DNA of 64,000 nt. Source: Thermodesulfovibrionia bacterium (GTDB lineage: Bacteria > Nitrospirota > Thermodesulfovibrionia > UBA6902). The translations under genes and the position numbers were made by a program. The DNA is taken from NCBI GenBank assembly GCA_947259645.1, contig CAMYND010000005.1, positions 48,712 through 112,711 on the forward strand, written 5' to 3'. Below the pieces are notes generated by a model. It was not told the origin of the DNA and did no database searches. It saw only the letters and a program-made list of their open reading frames with translations. Of the stretch, positions 27,641 to 36,895 are shown piece after piece; the stretch's first letter is position 1; the number at the start of each line of letters is the position of its first letter.

Positions 27641-28717
27641 TTATTTCATCTGCTGAATAATGGCATCTGCCATGCCTGATGTTGTAACAGCAGAGGGATC
27701 GTCAGGAGTCGGTTTCATGTCATAGGTGACATCTTTCCCTTCCTTGATGATGGAGGCAATTGCTTTATCGAGCCTTTCTGCTGCCTCCATTTCTCCCAGG
27801 TGCCGCAGCATCATAACACCGCTCAGTATTACCGCAAGGGGATTAACCTTATTGAGCCCTTTATATTTCGGTGCGCTGCCATGTGTTGCTTCAAACACAG
27901 CGTACTCTTCACCGATATTGGCGCCGGGAGCAAGGCCCAGCCCTCCGATCAGGCCTGCGGCAAGGTCAGATACAACATCACCGTAGAGATTTGGCAACAC
28001 GAGAATATCGTAGAGCTCCGGCTTCTGCACGAGCTGCATACACATGTTATCAATGATTTTATCTTCGAATTCAATATCAGGGTACTCTTTCGCAACCTCT
28101 CGTGAGACTTCAAGAAACAATCCGTCAGAGTATTTCATGATATTGGCCTTATGGACCGAGGTGACTTTGCGACGCTTATTTTTCCGTGCGTACTCAAATG
28201 CTGCCCGTACGATGCGCTGCGTTCCATATACGGAAATAGGCTTAATGCTGATTCCTGAATCCTGCCGAATCTCTCTGTCAGAAAGTTTCTTAACCAGGTC
28301 AATAATCTCTTTGGCACCCTGAGAACCTTTCTCGTACTCGATGCCGGCATAGAGGTCTTCGGTATTTTCCCTGAATAACACAAGGTCAATATTGTCATAT
28401 CTGGTCTTGGCACCTGTGTACGTTTTGCAGGGCCGTACGCAGCTGTAGAGGTCAAGTGTCTGCCTCAGTGTCACATTTACGCTTCTGAAACCTGTGCCCA
28501 CCGGCGTTGTTATCGGACCTTTGATCGCAATTTTATTTTTCTTGATCGAATCGATAACCCTGTCAGGTAAGGGGTTCCCTTCCTGGTTATAGACATCTTC
28601 ACCAGCGTTCTGTATTTCCCAGTCAAAAGAAACTCCTGTCGCCTCAAACACTCGTACAGCAGCTTCTGTTATTTCCGGACCTGTGCCGTCTCCGGGTATT
28701 AACGTAATTTTGTACAT
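27641..28717 (-). CDS. Isocitrate dehydrogenase (NAD-type, beta-decarboxylating family)
   Basis: ITLIPGDGTGPEI, FRSVNVTLRQTLDLYSCVRPCKT (SxN substrate motif), NLYGDVVSDLAAGLIGGLGLAPGANIG, FEATHGSAPKYKGLNKVNP. Confidence 0.85.
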   Translation of the reverse strand: MYKITLIPGDGTGPEITEAAVRVFEATGVSFDWEIQNAGEDVYNQEGNPLPDRVIDSIKKNKIAIKGPITTPVGTGFRSVNVTLRQTLDLYSCVRPCKTYTGAKTRYDNIDLVLFRENTEDLYAGIEYEKGSQGAKEIIDLVKKLSDREIRQDSGISIKPISVYGTQRIVRAAFEYARKNKRRKVTSVHKANIMKYSDGLFLEVSREVAKEYPDIEFEDKIIDNMCMQLVQKPELYDILVLPNLYGDVVSDLAAGLIGGLGLAPGANIGEEYAVFEATHGSAPKYKGLNKVNPLAVILSGVMMLRHLGEMEAAERLDKAIASIIKEGKDVTYDMKPTPDDPSAVTTSGMADAIIQQMK

Positions 28718-29958
28718 TATCTTATCCTTGGTGATATAGTGAGAATTTTTGAGACCGCATCCGGGTGCTCTGCTATAAATACCAATTCATCGTCAGTCAG
28801 GGGTTTCTGCGTATGCAGGTTTGCATACTGGACCAGTTCGAGTATTTTTCGCGCCTGCTTGTCACCGCGGAAATGAATCCCCAGGTTCTCATAAACATGC
28901 CGAAATCCCTTCAGGCCGCCATAGGACCCGGTTGTAATTACCCTGCCTGTATGCAGTGTTTCCGGTTCTCCTCTTCCAACTTCCTCCGGGTCATAGAGCT
29001 CATAGTTGCGCCTGTCTTTCAGGGCGCCGTCCGCGTGTATTCCGGATTCATGGGCAAAGGCATTTGCGCCAACACCGACCTGTTTTATCGGGATCGGGAT
29101 ATCAAAGGCATATGAAGTATATCGGGCAAGCTTCCAGGATTTCTTCAGGTCTACTTTGTCAGCGAGATGTATTTTATCTTCGAATCCGTGGGAGTATTTC
29201 AGGGCAAGTAATATTGAGACAAGGTCGCAGTTGCCGGCCCTTTCGCCGTAGCCGTTGATTGTAGTATTTATGTACGCGTCAACGCCGCTTTCAATCGCTC
29301 CCTGGGCACCTACGAGGGAGACGGCCGCGGCCATTCCCAGGTCATTGTGGCAGTGCATCTCCAGATCAATCATGGAAGCTTCAGCGATTGTTTTAATTTT
29401 TTCATAGATTGTTATGGGGTCGTCTGCTCCAAGGGTGTCACAATAGCGGAAACGGGTCGCTCCGTATTCCTTTGCAGCGCAGGCGAATTCGACAAGTTTC
29501 CCGGTTTCAGTTCGGGATGCGTCTTCTGCATTCACTCCTACAGTTTCAGCGCCGAGGGCCTTTGCTGTTTTCAGGGCCTCGATCATGGAATCTAATACAT
29601 CTTTCCACGTTTTTCTGCCCTGAAACTTCCCTTCAATCATGATATCAGATGTTGAAATTGAAATATTCAGATGCTTTATGTCCGGGCAGTTTTTAAATGC
29701 CAGTTCAATGTCTTCCTGGACAGCCCTGCACCAGCCCTCAAGGCGAAGGTTTTTAATCTTGCCTTTTTTTGCCAGGTCAAGGTTGGCATTTATATAGTTG
29801 ACCTCATGCTTGAGGGTGGGGAAGCCGATCTCGCTCTGGAAGACACCCATATCATCCAGGTAGAGATTAATCATTGTTTTTGCGAGCTTGCTTACCAGTA
29901 TGCGGGAAGTTTGCACACCATCCCTGTTTGTGACATCTATGAGATAGATATTTTTCAT
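28717..29958 (-). CDS. HMGL-family condensing enzyme (homocitrate synthase-like; candidate Re-citrate synthase)
   Basis: YLIDVTNRDGVQTSRI, DLEMHCHNDLGMAAAVSLVGAQGAI, TINGYGERAGNCDL, HESGIHADGALKD. Confidence 0.85.
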   Translation of the reverse strand: MKNIYLIDVTNRDGVQTSRILVSKLAKTMINLYLDDMGVFQSEIGFPTLKHEVNYINANLDLAKKGKIKNLRLEGWCRAVQEDIELAFKNCPDIKHLNISISTSDIMIEGKFQGRKTWKDVLDSMIEALKTAKALGAETVGVNAEDASRTETGKLVEFACAAKEYGATRFRYCDTLGADDPITIYEKIKTIAEASMIDLEMHCHNDLGMAAAVSLVGAQGAIESGVDAYINTTINGYGERAGNCDLVSILLALKYSHGFEDKIHLADKVDLKKSWKLARYTSYAFDIPIPIKQVGVGANAFAHESGIHADGALKDRRNYELYDPEEVGRGEPETLHTGRVITTGSYGGLKGFRHVYENLGIHFRGDKQARKILELVQYANLHTQKPLTDDELVFIAEHPDAVSKILTISPRIR

Positions 29959-30312
29959 GAATCGCTATTTAAACATATTTCCTGTTTGATTTACAATAGA
30001 AAAGAGAGCGTTTGATTCGGTGCCATTATCTTGGACAGGTAGCATGAAATGGTACGCTGCGATGCTTCTGTCAAAAGGACTTGCAATCTGATGGCAATCA
30101 AATTTACAAACGAAAATTTGGAAAATGCTTCATGATTATGTGTCTCTCTTACTGTCCTGGGTACAGCTGTGGTATAATAAAAATAACTGTTACATCAATT
30201 ATTACAGTAAGTTATGACAGAATGGGACCTTCGGGATACAGCCTATGATAGCTTTAAACTGGTTCTCAGCCAGATCATCTTGATGAATGTATAATCATGA
30301 GAAAGAATCCGG

Positions 30313-31374
30313 ATGAGTTCTGAAATGAAAAAATCACTTCTCGTTGTTGACGACGACCCCTATGTGCTTGAATCTGTTTCCGCGCTCCTCACTGAGTACA
30401 AATATTCCGTTATTTCCTGCAATTCTGGAGAAAAGGCAGTTAAAGAATTGCTGAACAACAAAAGTGTGCTGGTATTAACGGACATTAAAATGCCCAGCAT
30501 GTCCGGAATTGAACTCCTGGAAAAGATTCATTCCATATATCCCAAGATGCCGGTGATTCTGATGACCGGTTACGCGGAGCTTGATCTTGCCATTGATGCG
30601 ATAAAGAGGGGTGCCTTTGACTTTATTACAAAACCCTATAATGCGGATCACCTGCTTCATACAGTCGACAAGGCGGTCAGATATTCAGAGCTGCTGAAGG
30701 TTGAGGAAGACTACAAGCAGAGACTTGAACAGACGGTGAAGCAGCAGACCCAGGAAATTTTCAATTTAAGCCGGGAAGTAATAAACCGCCTGACCGCGGT
30801 GGCCGAGTTCAGGGACACCGATACAGGGGCTCATATTTCGCGGATCGGGCTGTATGCCAACAAGATAGCAGAGGCGCTCGGTATGCCCATATATTTTGTT
30901 GATGCTATTACCTATGCCAGCTCGCTTCATGATATCGGTAAGATCGGTATCCCTGATAATATTCTTTTAAAACCGGGGTCGTTGACATCCGACGAGTTTG
31001 AGATTATGAAATCTCATACGACGATCGGACACAATATCCTGGCCGGATCTACTCACTCCATTTTAAAGATGGCATCCACCGTGGCACTTACCCATCATGA
31101 GCGATGGGATGGAAGCGGGTACCCCCGGGGAATGAAGGGAGAAGATATCCCCCTTGAAGGCAGAATTGCAATTATATGTGATCAGTACGATGCGCTCATG
31201 AGCTCACGGCCCTACAAGCTTGCCCTGATGCATGCTGAAGCATTTAAGGTAATTACAGAGGGCGACGGACGGACTATGCCGGAGCATTTTGACCCTGATG
31301 TCATGCATGCCTTTAAGAGTCTTGCCCAGACATTCAAGGAAATATTTGTTGAACACCAGGATATTCACTGCTGA
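30313..31374 (+). CDS. Response regulator with HD-GYP output (c-di-GMP phosphodiesterase-like)
   Basis: LLVVDDDPYVLE...LVLTDIKMPSMSG...LMTGYAEL...ITKPY; HDIGKIGIPDNILLKPGSLT; HHERWDGSGYPRG. Confidence 0.95.
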   Translation: MSSEMKKSLLVVDDDPYVLESVSALLTEYKYSVISCNSGEKAVKELLNNKSVLVLTDIKMPSMSGIELLEKIHSIYPKMPVILMTGYAELDLAIDAIKRGAFDFITKPYNADHLLHTVDKAVRYSELLKVEEDYKQRLEQTVKQQTQEIFNLSREVINRLTAVAEFRDTDTGAHISRIGLYANKIAEALGMPIYFVDAITYASSLHDIGKIGIPDNILLKPGSLTSDEFEIMKSHTTIGHNILAGSTHSILKMASTVALTHHERWDGSGYPRGMKGEDIPLEGRIAIICDQYDALMSSRPYKLALMHAEAFKVITEGDGRTMPEHFDPDVMHAFKSLAQTFKEIFVEHQDIHC

Positions 31375-31392
31375 TGCGATTGATCTCTGACC

Positions 31393-31986
31393 TTACTCCC
31401 ACCGTTTAAACAGGCTGTGTTCTATGCCTGCGCTGTCAAGTATTTTCCCGACAACAAAGTCCACGATATCGTTGAGGCTTTCCGGCTTCTGGTAAAATGC
31501 CGGCACAGGAGGAGCAACAGTTACTCCCAGCCTGACCAGCTTTAACATGTTCTCAAGATGGATCGCGCTGAAGGGCATCTCACGGGGGGCGAGTATGAGT
31601 CTTCGTCCCTCCTTCATAGCAACGTCAGCTGACCGTTCAATGAGATTGTTCGCGTAACCATTGGCAATCCCGGACAAAGTTTTCATAGAGCAGGGCACAA
31701 CAAACATGGCACCGGTCAGGAATGATCCGCTGGCGATGGGTGCGGCAAGGTTTGTTTCGTCAAGGTACTGAATTTTGCTCGATTGATAGTATGCCCGGAT
31801 CTTTTTCATTGTTGCGGACTCTGTTTTTCCTGTCCAGTTCAGGCCGGTCTCCATTTTAATAATGGGAAAGGCGTGCCTGGATATACAGAGATAAACTGAA
31901 TCTGCTGATTTAAGCAGTTCTTCAACCAGGCGCAGACCATAAATCACACCGCTGGCGCCCGCTATTGCCACAACATACGCGCTCAT
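31393..31986 (-). CDS. ubiX: UbiX-family flavin prenyltransferase
   Basis: YVVAIAGASGVIYGLRLVEEL, DVAMKEGRRLILAPREMPFSAIHLENMLKL. ORF track start 32004; internal ATG at 31986 preferred. Confidence 0.9.
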   Translation of the reverse strand: MSAYVVAIAGASGVIYGLRLVEELLKSADSVYLCISRHAFPIIKMETGLNWTGKTESATMKKIRAYYQSSKIQYLDETNLAAPIASGSFLTGAMFVVPCSMKTLSGIANGYANNLIERSADVAMKEGRRLILAPREMPFSAIHLENMLKLVRLGVTVAPPVPAFYQKPESLNDIVDFVVGKILDSAGIEHSLFKRWE

Positions 31987-32007
31987 TTGATGATTGTAAC
32001 ACATTCG

Positions 32008-32028
32008 CCTTCAGCGCAGAGCTGAAGG
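32008..32028. repeat. Hairpin CCTTCAGC-gcaga-GCTGAAGG
   Basis: Perfect 8-bp inverted repeat in the rsmG-ubiX gap. Confidence 0.8.
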
Positions 32029-32029
32029 G

Positions 32030-32695
32030 CTATGATTCCCGGGAGGATTCTGGGCAGCTCAGCACCACAATAGTTCTTTCTGTGTCAGTAAGGGGGAGGC
32101 TGAGCCGAAGCACATTCTTTATCGCGTCGTTGGGATAAGAGGAACGTTTCAGTGCGCTCATTTCATCAGACACTTTTGGTCCTTTATTCAGTATCAGAAC
32201 CCCCTTTTTCTTAACGCAATAACAGGCAGCGTCAAGGAATTCCACCATGCTGAATGTCGCCCTGGAAGTGACCACGTCAAAAAATCGTGCGTAGTCCGTG
32301 CCGAGGTTCTCAACGCGCTCTTCCAGGACCTGGGCTCCCGTCAGATTGAACAGCCTCACGATATGCCTGATAAATGATGCTTTTTTTCTTGACGGTTCGA
32401 TAAATGTCAGATCAATATCCGATCTGATAATTTTAATGGGCATACCCGGAAAACCAGCCCCTGAACCTGCATCGGCGAGGCGCACAGGGCCCTCTGGAAC
32501 AGCTTTTAAATAAAGGAGAGAGTCAATGAAATGTTTGATAACAATGTCACTGTCAGTTTTGAGAGCGGTAAGATTATAGGTTTTATTCCATTTTTTCAGT
32601 TCAGAGAGAAACTGTGTAAATACCCTGAGCTGAGTTTCTGAGCAGGAGATGTTTAATTCCAATAACCCTTTTTTGAGAAGTTCTCGTGCATTCAT
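32030..32695 (-). CDS. rsmG: 16S rRNA (guanine-N7) methyltransferase
   Basis: KWNKTYNLTALK, HFIDSLLYL, LADAGSGAGFPGMPIKI, VTSRATFSMVEFLD. Confidence 0.92.
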   Translation of the reverse strand: MNARELLKKGLLELNISCSETQLRVFTQFLSELKKWNKTYNLTALKTDSDIVIKHFIDSLLYLKAVPEGPVRLADAGSGAGFPGMPIKIIRSDIDLTFIEPSRKKASFIRHIVRLFNLTGAQVLEERVENLGTDYARFFDVVTSRATFSMVEFLDAACYCVKKKGVLILNKGPKVSDEMSALKRSSYPNDAIKNVLRLSLPLTDTERTIVVLSCPESSRES

Positions 32696-32711
32696 AGCGG
32701 TCTGGCCGCGG

Positions 32712-33071
32712 CTATGTGATCTTTATGATCAGCCACTGGTTGTCCTTGAGCCGAACCAGGCTGTAGCTTCCCTTCAGACGTGAGCCCTTTAGTTTGACTA
32801 CCAGCGCTTTTTCGGTTTCTGATTCCACGGTGTATGTGCCGCTGTCCCATATCTTGACGGTACCTGCCCCGTATTCACCCTCACCAATCTCCCCTTCAAA
32901 GTCAATATAGTCGAGGTCATGGTCTTCAACCTGTATGGCAAGGCGTTTAACCTTTGTCTTTTCCGGCACGCCTTTGGGAACTGCCCAGCTTTTCAGGACG
33001 TCCTCTCTTTCGAGCCTGAAGTCCCAGTGAAGGTTGCGGGCATGGTGCTCCTGGACTACGAACCGGTTCAC
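32712..33071 (-). CDS. Stand-alone LigD-type 3'-phosphoesterase domain
   Basis: FVVQEHHARNLHWDFRLEREDVLKSWAVPKGVP...HDLDYIDFEGEIGEGEYGAGTVKIWDSGTY. Confidence 0.9.
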   Translation of the reverse strand: MNRFVVQEHHARNLHWDFRLEREDVLKSWAVPKGVPEKTKVKRLAIQVEDHDLDYIDFEGEIGEGEYGAGTVKIWDSGTYTVESETEKALVVKLKGSRLKGSYSLVRLKDNQWLIIKIT

Positions 33072-33781
33072 GGTACTGTCCCGATATGTACTGCCGCTAT
33101 ACCAAGGCTCAGCCGGTGATAAAGGACATGTATCAGACCTGTCTGCTCCATCTCTTTTTTAAACTCTTCAGGTCCGGGGAATTCAAGCATGGATGAGGGT
33201 AAGTACTTATACGCGCCTTTTTTACCTGAAATAAACTCACCGATAAAAGGCAGGACCTTGGTTAAGTAGAATCTGTAGGGAACCTTGAAAAAAGGGTTTT
33301 GAATGCTGGTAAACTCAAGGATCACAACATTACCCCCGCTTCGTACAACCCGGCCCATTTCCATTATCCCTTTCTTAAAGTCCTGGACGTTTCGTATCCC
33401 GAATGCGATTATCGCGGCATCAAACCTGTTGTCATCGAAGGGGAGTGCTGTAACATCCGCAAAGCGCACCTCGATTCTTTTTTCCAGCTCTGCTTCCCGG
33501 ACCTTTTCCCTGCCGCGTTTCAGCATACCCTCGCTGAAATCCACTCCCACAACCCGGGTTTCAGCTGAATGCTGCCGGATGATTTCAAGGGCAACATCAC
33601 AGGTTCCTGTTGCTACATCAAGAAACAAGGATTTTTCTCCGGAGGGAAGCTGGCTGACCGCAAATTTTCTCCATTGCCGGTCTATGCCCAGGCTCAAAAC
33701 CCTGTTGAGCAGGTCATAGCGGGGCGCTATGGTAGAAAACATTGACCGGATTTTTTCAGGGTCTTTGGCTGATTTATCCAT
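33068..33781 (-). CDS. ubiE: Ubiquinone/menaquinone C-methyltransferase
   Basis: MFSTIAPRYDLLNRVLSLGIDRQWRKFAV, LDVATGTCDVAL, AFGIRNVQDFKKGIMEMGRVVRSGG. Confidence 0.93.
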   Translation of the reverse strand: MDKSAKDPEKIRSMFSTIAPRYDLLNRVLSLGIDRQWRKFAVSQLPSGEKSLFLDVATGTCDVALEIIRQHSAETRVVGVDFSEGMLKRGREKVREAELEKRIEVRFADVTALPFDDNRFDAAIIAFGIRNVQDFKKGIMEMGRVVRSGGNVVILEFTSIQNPFFKVPYRFYLTKVLPFIGEFISGKKGAYKYLPSSMLEFPGPEEFKKEMEQTGLIHVLYHRLSLGIAAVHIGTVP

Positions 33782-34080
33782 TATACGTGAGGCCTTCTCC
33801 TTGGTCTGAAGTTTAAAATTATGATTCCTGTCATGTCAAATGAGCATATCGAAATAGATAGAAAAAATAATGAGATCAAAGAGTTGGGCAAGACCGCCGC
33901 CCCATATTTATCATGTCAATATGTCATGGTGTTGCCAACTTGACACAAGCTGGCATATTTATCGGATCAATGCTTTTCTTTGATTCAGAACAGTTACATT
34001 CTGGTATTGCATTTGCTACATGTAAGCTCAAATGCATTGCCCGCAGATATCGCGGGCGTGTCGCAGAGGGCTACTAGATT

Positions 34081-34482
34081 ATGATTTCTTCAGGCAGGGA
34101 CAGCATTAAAGGTTCAATATTAATCGTTGATGACGAGAGTGTCATCTGTGAAGGTGTTGAGAGGCTTTTGGCTGATGATTACAATACGTACCATACGGTG
34201 AGCGCGAAAGAGGCACTGAATATCGTCAGGGACAATAGCGACATTGACGTTATCCTGTGTGACCTGATCATGCCTGAAATGGATGGGAATGAAATGATTG
34301 AAAAAATACGGTCTGAAAACAAAGAGATTCATCTTATTGTAATGACCGCGTACGCTGATCCCCTGAAAGTCTGCGATGCAATGAAAAAAGGCGCCAATAC
34401 ATTTTTGCTCAAACCCCTCGATATATCCCTCCTTGAACGGTCAGTCAAAAACGCTGTACAGAGAAAAAGAGAGCTTCTTTAG
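34081..34482 (+). CDS. Orphan single-domain response regulator
   Basis: ILIVDDESVICEG...VILCDLIMPEMDGNEMI...VMTAYAD...LLKPLD, no output domain. Confidence 0.9.
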   Translation: MISSGRDSIKGSILIVDDESVICEGVERLLADDYNTYHTVSAKEALNIVRDNSDIDVILCDLIMPEMDGNEMIEKIRSENKEIHLIVMTAYADPLKVCDAMKKGANTFLLKPLDISLLERSVKNAVQRKRELL

Positions 34483-35032
34483 TCTTCACGGGTCTGTCAA
34501 AAGCGAGGAAAATCAAGGTTGCGAACAATGGGGGAGAACCCTTATATGCAAAAAAAATAGAGCCATTCTCCGGCCTGCTTCATTGGACAACTGAAACGTT
34601 GCGACCTTAACTGAATGCCGCACTGTTTGTCAGCATGATCCGTTGCCGTTCATGGCTCTATTCGGTATATACGTGTGCGATCCCTGGTATCCGGACAATC
34701 AAAAAGCTTTTCTATTGTGGGTGTCTCAGCAGATACTTTAGGCTTCCTCGTTGTTGCCTGAGGCCTGCTCACCATATCCGTCACCAACATCCCAGACTTA
34801 TTTACTTAGTCCTCTGGATTAATCCGCTCCAGGGCATCGCAATTTATGTCCTTACCTGTATTTTATCTCCTTTAGATACCTTGTCAACCCCCCTGTAATG
34901 TCGCGGAAACAGCGGCTTCACAGAGTACGAGCCCCTCAACCCGCCCTGACAGTGGCTTTGCAGGACAGTTTGATAACAGCATATTTTTCCCCCATTCGGT
35001 TAAAGGCTGAAACTCTGAGTTATAATCACACT

Positions 35033-36895
35033 ATGGATGTTCAAAATAAATTACAGCAGGTCCCTGGTTCCCCGGGGATTTACATCATGAAAGGTGCGAA
35101 GGAGCGGGTTTTGTATGTTGGAAAGGCCAAGAACCTCAGGAGCCGCGTGAGGTCATACTTTCAGAACTCTGCCTCTCTTGATGAGAGGAAGCATAAAATG
35201 GTCAGGGAGGTCAGGGATTTTGAGTATATTGTCACTGCCAATGAACTTGAAGCCCTGATTCTGGAGTCCAGTTTCATAAAGAAAAACAGGCCGCCCTACA
35301 ATATCATTCTGCGGGATGACAAAAATTATCCCTACCTGAAATTAACGGTCAATGAAGAATGGCCCTGTCTTGAGGTCGTCAGAAAAATAGAGAAGGACGG
35401 GGCCCTGTACTTCGGGCCGTATGTGCCTGCCGGGTCCATGTGGGAAGTGTTGCGGTTCATCAGGCGAAACCTGCCGGTGAGGCTCTGCAAGCATAGCCTT
35501 AAAAAACCGTTCCGGCCCTGCGTGCAATACCAGATGGGGCGGTGCCTTGCCCCCTGTTCTGAATCGCTGAGGGGAAAGTCGGACAGGGAGAGGTATCTGG
35601 AAGCGGTCGAAGACGTCAAATCCTTTATTCAGGGGGAAAAAAAAGAGCTGCTCTCACATCTGCAGATCCGGATGAAAAAACTTTCGGACAAACAGGAATA
35701 TGAAGAAGCAGCAAGAATCAGGGACAGGATGAAGGCCCTTGAACGGGCATGGGAATCACAGCGGATCATTGCGCCTGAACTTGGGGACATGGATGTTATC
35801 GGGCTGTACAGGGATAAAGATGAGGCGTCAATCTTTGTGCTCTTCATCAGGAAGGGGACTATTACAGGGCAGAAGGATTTTTTCTTTAGAAAACTGGGGA
35901 ACAGGGAAAGCAGGGAGCTCATCGAGAGCTTTATCGGGCAGTTCTACGCAAAAGATATCGTTCTTTCGCCCAGAATTGTGATACCCCTGAAACAGCGACT
36001 TCCTGCGCAAAGTCAATGGCTCAGCCGGAAGAGAGGAGCGCCTGTCCGGCTTTCATCTGCCCGGGGAGAACTTGAAACAAAGGTTCTCAAGATGGCCGAC
36101 GACAATGCGATGTACGCTTTCAACAGGATAAAGGAGACAAAGGTTGACGATGCGCTTGTTGGCCTCAAGGAGCTGTTAAACCTCAGTGCAGTGCCCCGGA
36201 GGATAGGGGCGGTGGACATATCCAATATATCCGGCTCTGAAGCGGTTGGCGCGGTGATATTGTTTGAAGAGGGGAAGTTTAACAGAAATGATTACCGGCA
36301 CTTCAGAATAAAGACAGTAAAAGGTATTGATGACTTTGCCATGATCGGTGAAGTAGTAGAACGATATATGTCACATCTCATTGAAAATGAAGGAGATATG
36401 CCTGACCTGATGCTCATTGACGGGGGCAGGGGGCAGCTTGAATCAGCGTTGAAAGCTGTCAAGCGCTCGGGACTCGATCCTGATGTTGCAGCCATGGCCA
36501 AGGCGAAAACCAGAGGACTCAAGGGCAGCGGGAGTGGGGTCCGTACGGACCGGGAGAGAATATATCTTCCGGGAAAGAGGGCACCTCTTTACCTTGATCC
36601 TTCATTGCGGTCAACGCTTCTGCTCCAGAAGATAAGGGATGAAGTCCACCGCGTAGCGATCAGCTATCACAGAAAACTTCGCGCCAAAAGAACCCTTGAG
36701 TCACCTCTTGAAAAGGTGAAGGGAATCGGAAAAACAAGGCGGCTCCTTTTACTGAAGCATTTTGGCAGTATTGAGGCGATACGAGAGGCATCTGTTGATG
36801 AGATAGCTTCACTGAAGACCATGAACAGGAAACTGGCAGAGACCTTAAAACAGCAGATTTCCAGGCCAGAAAAGACGAGAGGCGTAAAGGAATGA
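35033..36895 (+). CDS. uvrC: Excinuclease ABC subunit C
   Basis: VPGSPGIYIMKGAKERVLYVGKAKNLRSRVRSYF, DISNISGSEAVGAVILFE, LMLIDGGRGQLESA. Upstream 45 codons of the ORF track look non-conserved; ATG at 35033 preferred. Confidence 0.95.
   Translation: MDVQNKLQQVPGSPGIYIMKGAKERVLYVGKAKNLRSRVRSYFQNSASLDERKHKMVREVRDFEYIVTANELEALILESSFIKKNRPPYNIILRDDKNYPYLKLTVNEEWPCLEVVRKIEKDGALYFGPYVPAGSMWEVLRFIRRNLPVRLCKHSLKKPFRPCVQYQMGRCLAPCSESLRGKSDRERYLEAVEDVKSFIQGEKKELLSHLQIRMKKLSDKQEYEEAARIRDRMKALERAWESQRIIAPELGDMDVIGLYRDKDEASIFVLFIRKGTITGQKDFFFRKLGNRESRELIESFIGQFYAKDIVLSPRIVIPLKQRLPAQSQWLSRKRGAPVRLSSARGELETKVLKMADDNAMYAFNRIKETKVDDALVGLKELLNLSAVPRRIGAVDISNISGSEAVGAVILFEEGKFNRNDYRHFRIKTVKGIDDFAMIGEVVERYMSHLIENEGDMPDLMLIDGGRGQLESALKAVKRSGLDPDVAAMAKAKTRGLKGSGSGVRTDRERIYLPGKRAPLYLDPSLRSTLLLQKIRDEVHRVAISYHRKLRAKRTLESPLEKVKGIGKTRRLLLLKHFGSIEAIREASVDEIASLKTMNRKLAETLKQQISRPEKTRGVKE

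Noticed and set aside
28717-29958. NifV homocitrate synthase for nitrogenase cofactor
   Set aside because: No nif genes in the window and the partner gene carries isocitrate dehydrogenase motifs; Re-citrate synthase is the better-supported hypothesis.
33931-33945. TGT-N10-ACA (NifA-like upstream activator) in the divergent promoter region
   Set aside because: Pattern is too short and degenerate to support; no sigma-54 promoter recognised nearby.
34039-34057. GCCCGC...GCGGGC hairpin upstream of the orphan receiver as a c-di-GMP riboswitch
   Set aside because: Only a 6-bp stem; none of the conserved GEMM-type sequence elements were seen.
34635-34898. 87-aa ORF upstream of uvrC
   Set aside because: No domain, odd composition, overlaps likely non-coding leader; not enough support.
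34898-35032. 45-codon N-terminal extension of UvrC in the ORF track
   Set aside because: Sequence before MDVQNKLQQVPGSPGIYIM is not UvrC-like; ATG at 35033 fits the family start.
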